From CBDDKW01 sp965230425 (GTDB lineage Bacteria; Pseudomonadota; Gammaproteobacteria; UBA1113), in assembly GCA_965230425.1 (NCBI GenBank), contig CBDDKW010000024.1:143885-207884 (forward strand): 64,000 nucleotides of DNA. The letters run 5' to 3'. Positions 53,350-62,641 of this stretch are shown piece by piece (position 1 is the stretch's first letter; each line of letters opens with the position of its first letter). The translations under genes and the position numbers were made by a program. The notes under the pieces are model-generated. The model made no database searches. It was given only the letters and a program-made list of their open reading frames with translations, and was not told the DNA's origin.

Positions 53350-55029
53350 ATGGCACAATATATATACACCATGAACAGAGTAAGCAAGCTCGTTCCACCG
53401 AAGCGCTTCATTCTCAAGGATATTACCCTCTCTTTCTTCCCAGGCGCTAAAATCGGCGTCCTAGGTTTAAATGGTGCCGGAAAATCCACACTCCTTAAGA
53501 TTATGGCGCAAATTGACCAAGATATTGATGGTGAAGCACGCCCCATGGCAGGCATTAATATTGGTTATCTCGCTCAAGAACCTCAACTTGACCCTGCCAA
53601 AGATGTACGTGGTAATGTGGAAGACGGTGTGGCCGCAACCAAGCAATTACTCAAGGATTTCGACGAATTAAGCATGAAATTTGCCGAACCTATGAGCGAC
53701 GATGAAATGAACAGCCTATTAGAACAACAAGCTGACCTACAGAATAAAATCGACGCAGTGAATGGTTGGGAACTGGATCGACATCTGGATATTGCTGCTG
53801 ATGCCTTGAGATTACCCCCCTGGGATGCCGATGTCACCAAACTCTCTGGCGGTGAACGTCGCCGCGTAGCACTCTGCCGTTTGCTGTTATCAAAACCCGA
53901 TATGCTATTACTTGACGAACCTACCAACCACTTAGACGCAGAAAGTGTCGCTTGGCTTGAACGTTTCTTACATGAATATTCCGGTACAGTCATCGCCGTA
54001 ACCCACGATCGCTATTTCCTCGATAATGTAGCAGGCTGGATATTGGAATTAGATCGCGGCCAGGGGATCCCCTATGAAGGTAACTACACCGCCTGGTTAG
54101 AACAAAAAGAAAAACGCTTAGTCATTGAAGAAAAACAAGAACAAGCTCACCAAAAAACTCTCAAATCAGAATTAGAATGGGTACGTTCTGGAGTCAAGGG
54201 CCGCCATGCGAAAAGTAAGGCACGTTTAGCTCGTTTTGAAGAATTAAACACGAAAGAATTCCAAAAACGTAATGAAACCCAAGAAATTTATATTCCACCA
54301 GGCCAGCGTTTAGGCGACTTAGTCATAGAAGCCAACAATATCAGTAAGCATTTTGGCGACAAGCTATTATTTGAAAATCTCAGCTTTAATATTCCTAAAG
54401 CCGCCATCGTCGGTGTCATTGGTGCTAATGGTGCCGGTAAATCCACTTTATTTAAGATGCTAAGCGGACAGGAACAACCAGATAGTGGTGAAATCCGCAT
54501 TGGTGAAACCGTACAACTTTCCTATATTGACCAAAGCCGCGATCACTTAAATGGTGAGAAAACTGTATGGGAAGAAGTATCCGATGGCTTAGATTTAATT
54601 ACTGTAGGTAATTATGAAACACCATCACGCGCTTATATTGGCCGATTTAACTTCAAAGGCAGCGACCAACAAAAATTGGTCAAAGACTTATCTGGTGGTG
54701 AGCGTAACCGCTTACATTTGGCTAAGCTGTTAAAAACAGGTGGTAACGTCCTATTACTAGACGAACCTACCAATGATTTAGACGTAGAAACCTTGCGCGC
54801 ACTAGAGGAAGCAATTCTTAACTTCCCTGGTTGTGTGATTGTGATTTCCCATGATCGCTGGTTCTTAGATCGTATTGCCACACATATTTTGGCCTACGAA
54901 GATGACAGTCACGTAGAATGGTTCCCAGGTAATTACTCAGACTACGAGGAAGATCGACGTAAGCGCCTCGGTACGGATGCTTTGAACCCACACCGTGTGA
55001 AGTATAAGAAAATTACCAATGACTCATGA
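53350..55029 (+). CDS. ettA: Energy-dependent translational throttle protein EttA (ABC-F)
   Basis: 559-aa soluble ABC-F ATPase that binds the ribosomal E site and gates the first peptide bond according to ATP/ADP. It has two nucleotide-binding domains: Walker A GLNGAGKST (39-47) and GANGAGKST (about 360), signatures LSGGERRRVALC and LSGGERNRLHLA, and Walker B LLLDEPTNHLD / LLLDEPTNDLD. The Arm and interdomain linker with many charged residues lie between. N-terminal MAQYIYTMNRVSK is characteristic of EttA. A long inverted repeat follows. Confidence 0.96.
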   Translation: MAQYIYTMNRVSKLVPPKRFILKDITLSFFPGAKIGVLGLNGAGKSTLLKIMAQIDQDIDGEARPMAGINIGYLAQEPQLDPAKDVRGNVEDGVAATKQLLKDFDELSMKFAEPMSDDEMNSLLEQQADLQNKIDAVNGWELDRHLDIAADALRLPPWDADVTKLSGGERRRVALCRLLLSKPDMLLLDEPTNHLDAESVAWLERFLHEYSGTVIAVTHDRYFLDNVAGWILELDRGQGIPYEGNYTAWLEQKEKRLVIEEKQEQAHQKTLKSELEWVRSGVKGRHAKSKARLARFEELNTKEFQKRNETQEIYIPPGQRLGDLVIEANNISKHFGDKLLFENLSFNIPKAAIVGVIGANGAGKSTLFKMLSGQEQPDSGEIRIGETVQLSYIDQSRDHLNGEKTVWEEVSDGLDLITVGNYETPSRAYIGRFNFKGSDQQKLVKDLSGGERNRLHLAKLLKTGGNVLLLDEPTNDLDVETLRALEEAILNFPGCVIVISHDRWFLDRIATHILAYEDDSHVEWFPGNYSDYEEDRRKRLGTDALNPHRVKYKKITNDS

Positions 55030-55076
55030 TAACAGAAGAACTTGTCGCCTTATAAACGTTCAGCTTTGAGGCAAGG

Positions 55077-55149
55077 TTGGACAAAAAATTGGTGAAAAGC
55101 GCGCAGTGTATACTAATACATGAGCACTTTGAGCGGATTTTTTGTCCAA
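55077..55149 (+). terminator. Inverted repeat after ettA
   Basis: 13-bp perfect arms TTGGACAAAAAAT (55077-55089) and ATTTTTTGTCCAA (55137-55149) separated by 47 nt. The inner region also has a partial dyad (GTGTATACTAATACATGAGCAC). It could end the ettA transcript or be a small repeat element. Confidence 0.4.
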
Positions 55150-55304
55150 GATGGTCCAAAGATGGACGTTTTCAGAACTTTGCTAAACAAATATGAAAAT
55201 AGACGACAATTAATAGCTGGAATGCTACATTAAGCACATACTATCTGTGGAAGTATATGCGCACAAAATAGATGAACCAATATTCAACATTCAGGAGCAA
55301 TGGC

Positions 55305-56009
55305 ATGCATAAAATCCTTCGGCTACTTGGTTTAAGCTTACTAACCACAACCGTTCTATTAAACGCTTGCAAGAGCATGGAACCTAATCCTGATGGCACG
55401 CCCCCTGAAGGTAAATACATGGATGTCAATAATACGGCTAAAGGCGCAGCACTTGGCACACTAGCGGGCGGTGGTGTTGGCATGCTAGGCGGGTCCAGTA
55501 AATCAACGGCCATTGGTGCCGCAGCAGGTTTAGCTGCAGGCGCGGCCATTGGCTATTATGTAGACCAGTCGCAAGAAAAAATTGCTGAAGAAATCCACGA
55601 AGCCGGTGTCAGTGTCATTAAAAAAGACCACCATCTAGAATTAGTGACTCCAAGTAATATTGAGTTTGCCCCCAAAAGTACCTATATCAGCGAAAACTAC
55701 TACCCTATGCTGAATGCTGTCGCCTTAGTATTAAAACAAAATCCCCATAGCACCTTAGAAATTGCTGGTTACACCGATGATCAAGGCAGCACTGCTAGCA
55801 ATCAACAACTCTCGGAAAAACGTGCCTATAATGTTGCCACCTATTTAGAAAACCAAGGGATTCTACCCGACCGACTCCACGTGGTTGGCCGCGGCGAACA
55901 TCATCCTGTACAACGTAACAATACTGACCACGGCCGCGCCCTAAACCGTCGTGTAGAGTTACAACTATACACCATCCCACAACGGGCTAAGTATGTGAAA
56001 CCCATCTAA
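55305..56009 (+). CDS. OmpA-family outer-membrane lipoprotein
   Basis: 234-aa lipoprotein. The signal peptide ends in a lipobox LLNAC (Cys22). Then comes a glycine-zipper region (GAALGTLAGGGVGMLGG...AAAGLAAGAAIGYYVD, about 45-85). The C-terminal OmpA/Pal peptidoglycan-binding domain has IEFAPKSTYI, GYTDDQGSTASNQQLSEKRAYNVATYL and NRRVEL. It anchors the outer membrane to murein. The start at 55305 follows AGGAG by 7 nt; an in-frame ATG at 55272 would put 11 polar residues before the signal. Confidence 0.92.
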   Translation: MHKILRLLGLSLLTTTVLLNACKSMEPNPDGTPPEGKYMDVNNTAKGAALGTLAGGGVGMLGGSSKSTAIGAAAGLAAGAAIGYYVDQSQEKIAEEIHEAGVSVIKKDHHLELVTPSNIEFAPKSTYISENYYPMLNAVALVLKQNPHSTLEIAGYTDDQGSTASNQQLSEKRAYNVATYLENQGILPDRLHVVGRGEHHPVQRNNTDHGRALNRRVELQLYTIPQRAKYVKPI

Positions 56010-56124
56010 TGCGATAATCTCACAGGTTGCCGCACTTACCTTACACGTTGGAGATCCTAGTAGCCAAGCTTGAACTGTCTCGCAGCCTCATTGACATAAG
56101 ACTCTTTAAGCTACCTACATTGAG

Positions 56125-56226
56125 TTTCAGTTTATTCTTCTGTCCGGGCGAGTAAAAAGCGCTATCAGCGACGATAGCGCAAGCTACATGGATGTAGCCG
56201 AGCCCGAACAGAAGAATAAACTGAAA
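56125..56226. repeat. Nested inverted-repeat element before the suf operon
   Basis: Outer 25-bp arms (56125-56149 and 56202-56226, one mismatch; right arm begins GCCCGAACAGAAG). They enclose two complete hairpins: GCGCTATC-6 nt-GATAGCGC (56159-56180) and GCTACAT-GG-ATGTAGC (56183-56198). The result is a cruciform/T-shaped fold of 102 bp. Noncoding. It accounts for the middle of the 374-bp gap between the OmpA-type gene and the suf regulator. Confidence 0.75.
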
Positions 56227-56271
56227 ATCAGCAGATATACCCACAATACAATTTAACTTGCCCTCATGTAT

Positions 56272-56285
56272 TATAATTAGTACTA
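56272..56285 (+). promoter_or_regulatory. Possible suf promoter -10 and overlapping dyad
   Basis: Consensus -10 TATAAT (56272-56277) directly followed by the 8-bp palindrome TAGTACTA (56278-56285), about 100 bp before the suf regulator gene. No good -35 is seen, as expected for a regulated promoter. Binding by the Rrf2 regulator is a guess. Confidence 0.4.
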
Positions 56286-56383
56286 TAGCGGTCCTATTTA
56301 TTTGGGCACTTAATAGAGCGTTAAGTGAGTCATATATCTAGCGCGGCAAGAACACGGTATGACTCATTTACAAGGACATAAAG

Positions 56384-56848
56384 ATGTTTAGAATCAGTAA
56401 GTTAGCAGATTATAGTACGGTGGTGATGGCCTACTTAGCCAGGCGTCCAGACGTGCTACATAATGCCCGCGATATTACTGACCACACCCATATTGCTCTG
56501 CCCACTGTGAGTAAAATTTTAAAGTTATTAGCCAGAGGCGAATTACTTACTTCGCACCGTGGTATGAACGGTGGTTATAGTTTGGCACGTCCCGCTGAAG
56601 AGATTTCCATCGCCGCCATTATCAAAGCTATTGAAGGCGATTTAGGACTCACAGAGTGTGCTTACCAAGAAAGCCATTGTAGTATCGAATCACTTTGTAG
56701 CATCCGCTCCAACTGGCAATTTATTAGCCAAGTTGTTGGTGATGCCTTGGAACAAGTCACACTAGCACAACTCATCAGCCGTACGCCGATGGATTTTAAT
56801 TTTAATATCAATGAACCCAATGAGAAGCAACTGGATAAATCATCATGA
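56384..56848 (+). CDS. SUF-system Rrf2-family regulator
   Basis: 154-aa winged-helix Rrf2 protein of the type that heads gammaproteobacterial suf operons (SUF system Fe-S assembly regulator). The HTH region is LADYSTVVMAYLARR...IALPTVSKILKLLARGELLTSHRG. Four Cys in the second half (CAYQESHCSIESLCSI, about residues 92-107) give the cluster-binding set, so it probably senses Fe-S status and controls the operon. RBS AAGGACATAAAG. It overlaps sufB by 4 nt. Confidence 0.9.
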   Translation: MFRISKLADYSTVVMAYLARRPDVLHNARDITDHTHIALPTVSKILKLLARGELLTSHRGMNGGYSLARPAEEISIAAIIKAIEGDLGLTECAYQESHCSIESLCSIRSNWQFISQVVGDALEQVTLAQLISRTPMDFNFNINEPNEKQLDKSS

Positions 56849-58293
56849 ACACTGAAAATCGCGAATTAGAAGCGATCATTGAACAAGATTATCAACACGG
56901 TTTCGTTACTGATGTGGAAACTGACACTTTGCCCTGCGGCTTAAATGAAGACGTCATCCGCACTATTTCACAGAAAAAAAATGAACCAGAATTTCTGTTA
57001 GCGTGGCGTTTAAAAGCCTTTGCACATTGGCAAACCATGCAAGAGCCACAGTGGGCCAGTGTCGAGCACCCTCCCATTGACTATCAAGCCATTAGCTATT
57101 ATTCAGCACCAAAAAGTAAAGCTGATGCGCCTAAGAGCTTAGATGAAGTGGACCCAGAGCTATTAGCCACTTATGAAAAACTAGGGATCCCACTTAAAGA
57201 ACAAGAATTACTTGCCGGTGTTGCTGTGGATGCCGTATTTGATAGCGTCTCTGTGGCCACCACCTTTAAAGCTAAATTATCTGAATTAGGTATTATCTTT
57301 TGCTCATTTTCTGAAGCCGTACTGGAGCACCCAGAGTTAGTAGAAAAATATATGGGTTCCGTAGTGCCTTACACGGATAATTTTTATGCCACCCTCAATT
57401 CTGCAGTCTTTACTGATGGATCCTTTGTTTATATTCCGAAAGGCGTACGTTGCCCCATGGAATTGTCCACCTATTTTCGTATTAATACTGCGAACACTGG
57501 CCAATTTGAGCGTACCTTAATTATTGCTGATGAAGGTAGCTATGTTAGTTATTTAGAAGGCTGTACAGCACCCATGCGTGATGAAAATCAACTTCATGCT
57601 GCTGTGGTAGAATTAGTGGCACTTGGTGATGCTGAAATTAAATATTCTACTGTACAAAATTGGTATCCTGGTGATAAGGAAGGTAAAGGCGGCATTTATA
57701 ATTTCGTTACTAAACGTGGCGCCTGTCGCGGTAATCAAGCAAAAATTTCTTGGACTCAAATCGAAACCGGTTCTGCCATTACTTGGAAATATCCTAGTGT
57801 GTTATTAGAAGGCGATAATAGTATTGGCGAATTTTACTCAGTAGCACTTACCAATAATTATCAACAAGCCGATACAGGCACCAAGATGATCCACATCGGT
57901 AAAAACACCTCAAGTACAATTATTGCTAAAGGTATTTCTGCAGGTAAAGCACAAAATGCCTATCGCGGTTTAGTCAAAGTATTAAGCAGTGCAGACAATG
58001 CACGTAACTATACGCAATGTGACTCTTTACTGATGGGCGACCAATGCGGTGCGCATACTTTCCCTTATATTGAGGCGAAAAATGCCAGCGCCCACATTGA
58101 GCATGAAGCATCCACATCGAAGATAAGCGAAGATCAATTATTTTACTTACAACAACGTGGCCTAGATATGGAAGATGCTGTATCTATGATTGTGAATGGA
58201 TTTTGTAAACAGGTATTAAAAGAATTGCCGATGGAATTTGCTGTAGAGGCACAAAAATTATTAGGTATTAGTTTAGAAGGTAGTGTGGGTTAA
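56845..58293 (+). CDS. sufB: Fe-S cluster assembly protein SufB
   Basis: 482-aa scaffold subunit of SufBC2D, where nascent clusters form. Typical SufB content: YKTLxxKxGIP-like ATYEKLGIPLKEQELL, SVFTDGSFVYIPKGVRCPMELSTYFRIN, EGCTAPMRDENQLHAAVVELVA, and the C-terminal SAHIEHEASTSKISEDQLFYLQQRG, which includes the scaffold-relevant His/Glu. Start overlaps the regulator stop (ATGA). Confidence 0.97.
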   Translation: MNTENRELEAIIEQDYQHGFVTDVETDTLPCGLNEDVIRTISQKKNEPEFLLAWRLKAFAHWQTMQEPQWASVEHPPIDYQAISYYSAPKSKADAPKSLDEVDPELLATYEKLGIPLKEQELLAGVAVDAVFDSVSVATTFKAKLSELGIIFCSFSEAVLEHPELVEKYMGSVVPYTDNFYATLNSAVFTDGSFVYIPKGVRCPMELSTYFRINTANTGQFERTLIIADEGSYVSYLEGCTAPMRDENQLHAAVVELVALGDAEIKYSTVQNWYPGDKEGKGGIYNFVTKRGACRGNQAKISWTQIETGSAITWKYPSVLLEGDNSIGEFYSVALTNNYQQADTGTKMIHIGKNTSSTIIAKGISAGKAQNAYRGLVKVLSSADNARNYTQCDSLLMGDQCGAHTFPYIEAKNASAHIEHEASTSKISEDQLFYLQQRGLDMEDAVSMIVNGFCKQVLKELPMEFAVEAQKLLGISLEGSVG

Positions 58294-58327
58294 GACCTAC
58301 CGAATTGTATCATTTTAGGAGTACAAC

Positions 58328-59080
58328 GTGTTAACAATTGAAAATCTACATGTCAGTGTCGACGACAAAGACATTCTCAAAGGTATCGACTTACAGGTCA
58401 ATGCCGGTGAAGTACATGCCATTATGGGACCTAATGGTTCAGGCAAAAGTACACTAGGTAATGTACTCGCTGGTCGTGAAGGCTACGACATTACTAAGGG
58501 TCATATTGAGTATCAACAACAAAATTTATTAGACTTAGATGCTGATGAACGCGCTCGTGCGGGCATATTTTTAGCTTTTCAGTATCCGGTGGAGATCCCA
58601 GGCGTCAATAATGTCTATTTACTCAAAGCTGCCTTAAATGCTAAACGCAAACAACAAGGCTTGGAAGAAATTGACGCCTTTGATTTTCTGCAATTAGTTA
58701 AGAGCCAGTTGAAAAAATTAAAAATGGATGAAACCATGCTTTATCGTGATGTGAATGCTGGCTTCTCTGGTGGCGAGAAGAAACGTAATGAAATGTTGCA
58801 AATGGCTATTTTAGAACCTGCGCTTGCTATTTTAGATGAAACAGATTCCGGTTTAGATATTGATGCGTTAAAAATTGTCGCTGAAAGTATCAATGCCTTA
58901 CGCAGTGCAGATCGCGCTATTGTCTTGGTGACCCATTACCAACGCTTGTTAGATTACATCAAGCCCGATCATATTCATGTGTTATCCAAAGGTAAAATTA
59001 TTAAATCAGGCGACAGTCAGCTAGCCCATGAATTAGAACAATCCGGCTATGGCTGGATTGACGATCAAGCCACGGCATAA
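58328..59080 (+). CDS. sufC: Fe-S cluster assembly ATPase SufC
   Basis: 250-aa ABC-type ATPase of SufBC2D. GTG start with RBS AGGAGTACAAC. Walker A GPNGSGKSTLGNVLAG (about residues 36-51), the SufC-specific GIFLAFQYPVEIPGV, ABC signature FSGGEKKRNEMLQM, and Walker B LAILDETDSGLDIDAL. ATPase remodels SufB/SufD to expose the assembly site. Confidence 0.97.
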   Translation: MLTIENLHVSVDDKDILKGIDLQVNAGEVHAIMGPNGSGKSTLGNVLAGREGYDITKGHIEYQQQNLLDLDADERARAGIFLAFQYPVEIPGVNNVYLLKAALNAKRKQQGLEEIDAFDFLQLVKSQLKKLKMDETMLYRDVNAGFSGGEKKRNEMLQMAILEPALAILDETDSGLDIDALKIVAESINALRSADRAIVLVTHYQRLLDYIKPDHIHVLSKGKIIKSGDSQLAHELEQSGYGWIDDQATA

Positions 59081-59099
59081 TGCCGACGAGGTTTTTATT

Positions 59100-60422
59100 A
59101 TGACAGACACAATTGAACATTATCAACAGCTATTCAACCAGCATGAAAAGCAACTAGTTGGTGCTGACGTTAAATGGCTACAAGATTCACGTCAACAAGC
59201 TATGCAAGCATTCTGTGAGCATGGCTTTCCTACTACGCGCCAAGAAGACTGGAAATATACCAATACAAAGTCTCTAACACGTTATCAATTTAGATTTATT
59301 GATGATGCCTCTCAAGATGTAAGTGAATGGTTTGACACTCACCCTCTCACACTAGAATGCTACCAAATTGCCTTTGTTGATGGACGTTTTAGCCCAGAAC
59401 ATTCGCAGCTTGCCGATCTGCCTAAAAATGTTATTGTTGAAAATTTAGCAACAACACTGGCGGATACTCCCGAGCTCATGACTGATTTATTTCATGATGA
59501 AGACAGTATTTCCAGTTTTGATAAATTAAACCATGCTTTTTTTGATGATGGTTTATTCATTAAAGTCAGTGACAATACCCAGTGTGATAAACCTATTCGT
59601 GTAGTCATGCTGTCAACTCAGCATGATACTGAAGTTATGTCCCACTTACGTAATTTTATTTTATTAGGTACTCATGCTGAAGCCAATATCATTATGGAAT
59701 ATCATAGTTTGACTGAAGCCACACATTTTAATACTTATGTTAATGAAGTCTATCTCGACGACAATGCGCACTTACAATTACACACCCTGCAGAATACCAC
59801 CACACAGGCATACTTGGTGACACAGACTCAAATCTACCAAAGTGATCACAGTCGCTTGACACATCACCATTTCGATTTTGGTGGTCAACTGGTACGTCAC
59901 GATATCAATACCCAGCTATTAGGCCCAGGCGCACACTGCGACTTAAATGGTGTATACATGCCTAGTGGCAAACAGCATATAGATAATCATACCTGTATTG
60001 AGCATCAATCAGCTCACACTACTAGTAAGCAATTTTACAAAGGTATTCTGGCTGATCGTAGCCGTGGCGTCTTTAATGGCCAAGTATTCGTGCAAGAGCA
60101 AGCACAGAAAGTGGATGCCCAGCAACAAAATAAAAACTTATTATTATCTGATAAAGCAGAGATCGATACTAAGCCACAGCTAGAGATTTATGCTGATGAT
60201 GTAAAATGCGCCCACGGTGCCACTATCGGTCAACTGGATGAAGATAGCATATTTTACTTACTATCTCGCGGTATTGAACTAGACAAAGCAAAGGATATTC
60301 TTAGCTTTGGTTTTGCTCATGAAATGTTAAATTATATTAATCATGAATCAATACAGCAGTATATTTCCCAAACTATGTTGAAGAAATTTGATTCTGGCAA
60401 CTACATTGAGAGCTTATTATGA
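59100..60422 (+). CDS. sufD: Fe-S cluster assembly protein SufD
   Basis: 440-aa SufB paralogue. The N-terminal helical segment has the PTTRQEDWKYTNTKSL motif (about residues 43-58). The beta-helix domain ends KCAHGATIGQLDEDSIFYLLSRGI with the conserved His. ATG at 59100 with GAGG upstream is chosen because an in-frame ATG at 59049 lies inside sufC. Its end overlaps sufS by 4 nt. Confidence 0.95.
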   Translation: MTDTIEHYQQLFNQHEKQLVGADVKWLQDSRQQAMQAFCEHGFPTTRQEDWKYTNTKSLTRYQFRFIDDASQDVSEWFDTHPLTLECYQIAFVDGRFSPEHSQLADLPKNVIVENLATTLADTPELMTDLFHDEDSISSFDKLNHAFFDDGLFIKVSDNTQCDKPIRVVMLSTQHDTEVMSHLRNFILLGTHAEANIIMEYHSLTEATHFNTYVNEVYLDDNAHLQLHTLQNTTTQAYLVTQTQIYQSDHSRLTHHHFDFGGQLVRHDINTQLLGPGAHCDLNGVYMPSGKQHIDNHTCIEHQSAHTTSKQFYKGILADRSRGVFNGQVFVQEQAQKVDAQQQNKNLLLSDKAEIDTKPQLEIYADDVKCAHGATIGQLDEDSIFYLLSRGIELDKAKDILSFGFAHEMLNYINHESIQQYISQTMLKKFDSGNYIESLL

Positions 60423-61678
60423 ATACAGTAGAACATATTACTCCCTCAGAAAATACCTGGATAGACGTAGATGCTGTGCGTGCAGATTTTCCCATTCTGC
60501 AACAAAAAGTCCACGGTAAGCCTTTAGTTTATTTAGATAATGCGGCCACTGCTCAGAAACCAAAAAGCGTTATCAGTGTAGTCAATGATTACTATGAAAC
60601 TACTAATGCAAATATTCACCGTGGCGTACATAGCCTCAGTGAGAAAGCTACCATTCAATATGAGCAAACTCGAGAAAAAATAAAACGCTTTATTCACGCC
60701 CACGATGCTAAGGAAATTATCTTTGTCCGTGGTGCAACTGAGGCGATTAATCTGGTTGCACATAGTTACGGACGTAGCCAATTACAAGCAGGTGATGAAA
60801 TTCTTATTACCGAAATCGAGCATCACTCTAATATTGTCCCCTGGCAATTACTCTGTGAACAAACTGGCGCTGTTTTAAAAGTAGCCCCCATGAATGATCA
60901 GGGTGAGATTATTATTGAAGAATATAAACAATTACTCAGTGAAAAAACTAAAATTGTTGGTATTGTGCATATATCCAATGCCCTCGGTACCATTAATCCG
61001 GTGCAACAAATGACACAGCTAGCGCATGCAGTGGGTGCGAAGGTGTTAATCGATGGCGCCCAGGCCGCACCTCATGCGAAGATTGATGTACAAGCGATTG
61101 ATTGTGATTTTTATGTCTTATCTGGCCATAAGGCTTACGGCCCAACCGGCGTAGGTATTTTATATGGCAAAAAAGATTTATTAGAGACCATGCCACCCTA
61201 CCAAGGCGGTGGTGAGATGATTACCAAAGTAAGCTTTACCGAAACACTCTATAATATAGTGCCCCATAAATTTGAAGCAGGTACACCAAATATTGCCGGA
61301 GTGATCGGCTTAGGTGCTGCTCTAGATTATATTGAACACATCGGTATTAATAATATCGCTGCTTATGAGCAAGAATTATTGCACTATGCAACGAAACGTG
61401 CGCTGCAATATCCAGGCTTAACAATTATTGGGACGGCAAAGGAAAAAGCAAGTATTCTATCATTTGTCTTAGAAGACATTCATGCTCATGACATTGGCAC
61501 TATTCTTGATCATGAAGGTGTTGCAATTCGTACCGGCCATCACTGTGCCATGCCAGCCATGGAACATTTTGATGTTGCAGCCACAGCGCGTGCTTCCTTT
61601 GCATTCTATAATACTCAGCAAGAAATAGATGCTTTGTTCAACGGTTTAGATAAGGTCAAAGAGGTATTTGCCCGATGA
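60419..61678 (+). CDS. sufS: Cysteine desulfurase SufS
   Basis: 419-aa PLP enzyme (class II) supplying sulfur as persulfide. It has VYLDNAATAQKP near the N-terminus, PLP lysine in LSGHKAYGPTGVGILYG, and the catalytic Cys in IRTGHHCAMPAM (about residue 377). The class II short loop fits use of a separate acceptor, here SufU. ATGA overlaps on both sides with sufD and sufU. Confidence 0.97.
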   Translation: MNTVEHITPSENTWIDVDAVRADFPILQQKVHGKPLVYLDNAATAQKPKSVISVVNDYYETTNANIHRGVHSLSEKATIQYEQTREKIKRFIHAHDAKEIIFVRGATEAINLVAHSYGRSQLQAGDEILITEIEHHSNIVPWQLLCEQTGAVLKVAPMNDQGEIIIEEYKQLLSEKTKIVGIVHISNALGTINPVQQMTQLAHAVGAKVLIDGAQAAPHAKIDVQAIDCDFYVLSGHKAYGPTGVGILYGKKDLLETMPPYQGGGEMITKVSFTETLYNIVPHKFEAGTPNIAGVIGLGAALDYIEHIGINNIAAYEQELLHYATKRALQYPGLTIIGTAKEKASILSFVLEDIHAHDIGTILDHEGVAIRTGHHCAMPAMEHFDVAATARASFAFYNTQQEIDALFNGLDKVKEVFAR

Positions 61679-62121
61679 ATGATTTACGTGAACTTTATCA
61701 ACAGGTCATCGTGGATCATAATCGTTGTCCGCGTAATTTTTGTAAGCTAGACAATGCAAACCGCACCGCTGAGGGCTTTAACCCCCTGTGTGGTGATACC
61801 TTGACTATTTATTTTCACGTTGAAGATGGCATTATTACTGACGTGGGTTTTGAGGGTAAGGGCTGCGCAATATCCATTGCTTCCGCATCGCTGATGACTG
61901 AACAATTAAAAGGTAAAACTGAGGCTGAAGCTGAGGTATTATTTGCACAGTTTCATGGGATCCTCACTAAAGATGAAGCACTTGATCCTGATAAGCTCGG
62001 TAAATTAATCGCTCTAGCTGGCGTGAAAGACTACCCTATGCGGGTTAAATGCGCCACACTGGCCTGGCATGCCGCTCATGCAGCCCTCGACTGCAGTGAG
62101 AGTACAGTGACAACTGAATGA
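61675..62121 (+). CDS. sufU: SufU-type sulfur acceptor / scaffold protein
   Basis: 148-aa IscU/SufU-fold protein. The zinc/cluster ligands C39-x-D41 (NPLCGD), C64 (GKGCAISIASASLM) and C126 (MRVKCATLAW) are present; the spacing and lack of an IscU LPPVK motif make it SufU-like, the zinc-dependent partner of SufS. No sufE or sufA is in the operon, so SufU probably replaces SufE here. Confidence 0.9.
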   Translation: MNDLRELYQQVIVDHNRCPRNFCKLDNANRTAEGFNPLCGDTLTIYFHVEDGIITDVGFEGKGCAISIASASLMTEQLKGKTEAEAEVLFAQFHGILTKDEALDPDKLGKLIALAGVKDYPMRVKCATLAWHAAHAALDCSESTVTTE

Positions 62122-62131
62122 GGATAAGACA

Positions 62132-62581
62132 ATGACAGAAAAGAATTTTATTGATGAACACTTTCCTGAACCAGAAGTTGATAACTCATCTGCAGCAACA
62201 GATACAGTTCAAACAGAATCAGCCGTTAGCGAAACAAGCTCTATTCAAGCTGCTGAATATCCGACGATTAATATTGACGACCCCTTCACAGCAACTATTG
62301 TTGCGGCCTTAAAAGAAATTTATGATCCTGAAATCCCTGTGAACATCTATGATCTTGGATTAATTTACGGGATCCATATTAATGACGAAAAAGAAGTCAA
62401 AATTGACATGACACTCACTACACCTGGCTGTCCTGTAGCACAATCTTTTCCTATCAGCGTCGCTGATGCTGTACGTGATGTAGAGGGTGTAACCGATGCT
62501 ACTGTAGAATTAGTCTGGGATCCACCTTGGACCATGGATCGCATGACAGAAGAAGCCAGAGTCATGCTCGGCATGTTTTAA
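62132..62581 (+). CDS. sufT: SufT (DUF59/MIP18-family) Fe-S maturation protein
   Basis: 149-aa protein with an unusual Ser/Thr/Glu-rich N-terminal extension of about 45 residues. The MIP18/DUF59 domain follows: LKEIYDPEIPVNIYDLGLIYGI (about 65-86), TLTTPGCPVAQSFP with the conserved Cys, and VELVWDPPWTMDRM. SufT assists cluster delivery to targets in other bacteria. RBS GAGGATAAGACA. It follows sufU by 10 bp in the operon. Confidence 0.93.
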   Translation: MTEKNFIDEHFPEPEVDNSSAATDTVQTESAVSETSSIQAAEYPTINIDDPFTATIVAALKEIYDPEIPVNIYDLGLIYGIHINDEKEVKIDMTLTTPGCPVAQSFPISVADAVRDVEGVTDATVELVWDPPWTMDRMTEEARVMLGMF

Positions 62582-62610
62582 AGACGGGCATTGTGCACAA
62601 CACGATAGAC

Positions 62611-62625
62611 CCATAGCGTCTCATA
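62611..62625 (+). repeat. Partial copy D of the structured repeat
   Basis: CCATAGCGTCTCATA, identical to the first 15 bases of copy A (14507-14521). The second half diverges, and the next gene starts 17 bp later. It may be a truncated copy. Confidence 0.4.
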
Positions 62626-62641
62626 CATAATAGGTAGGATA

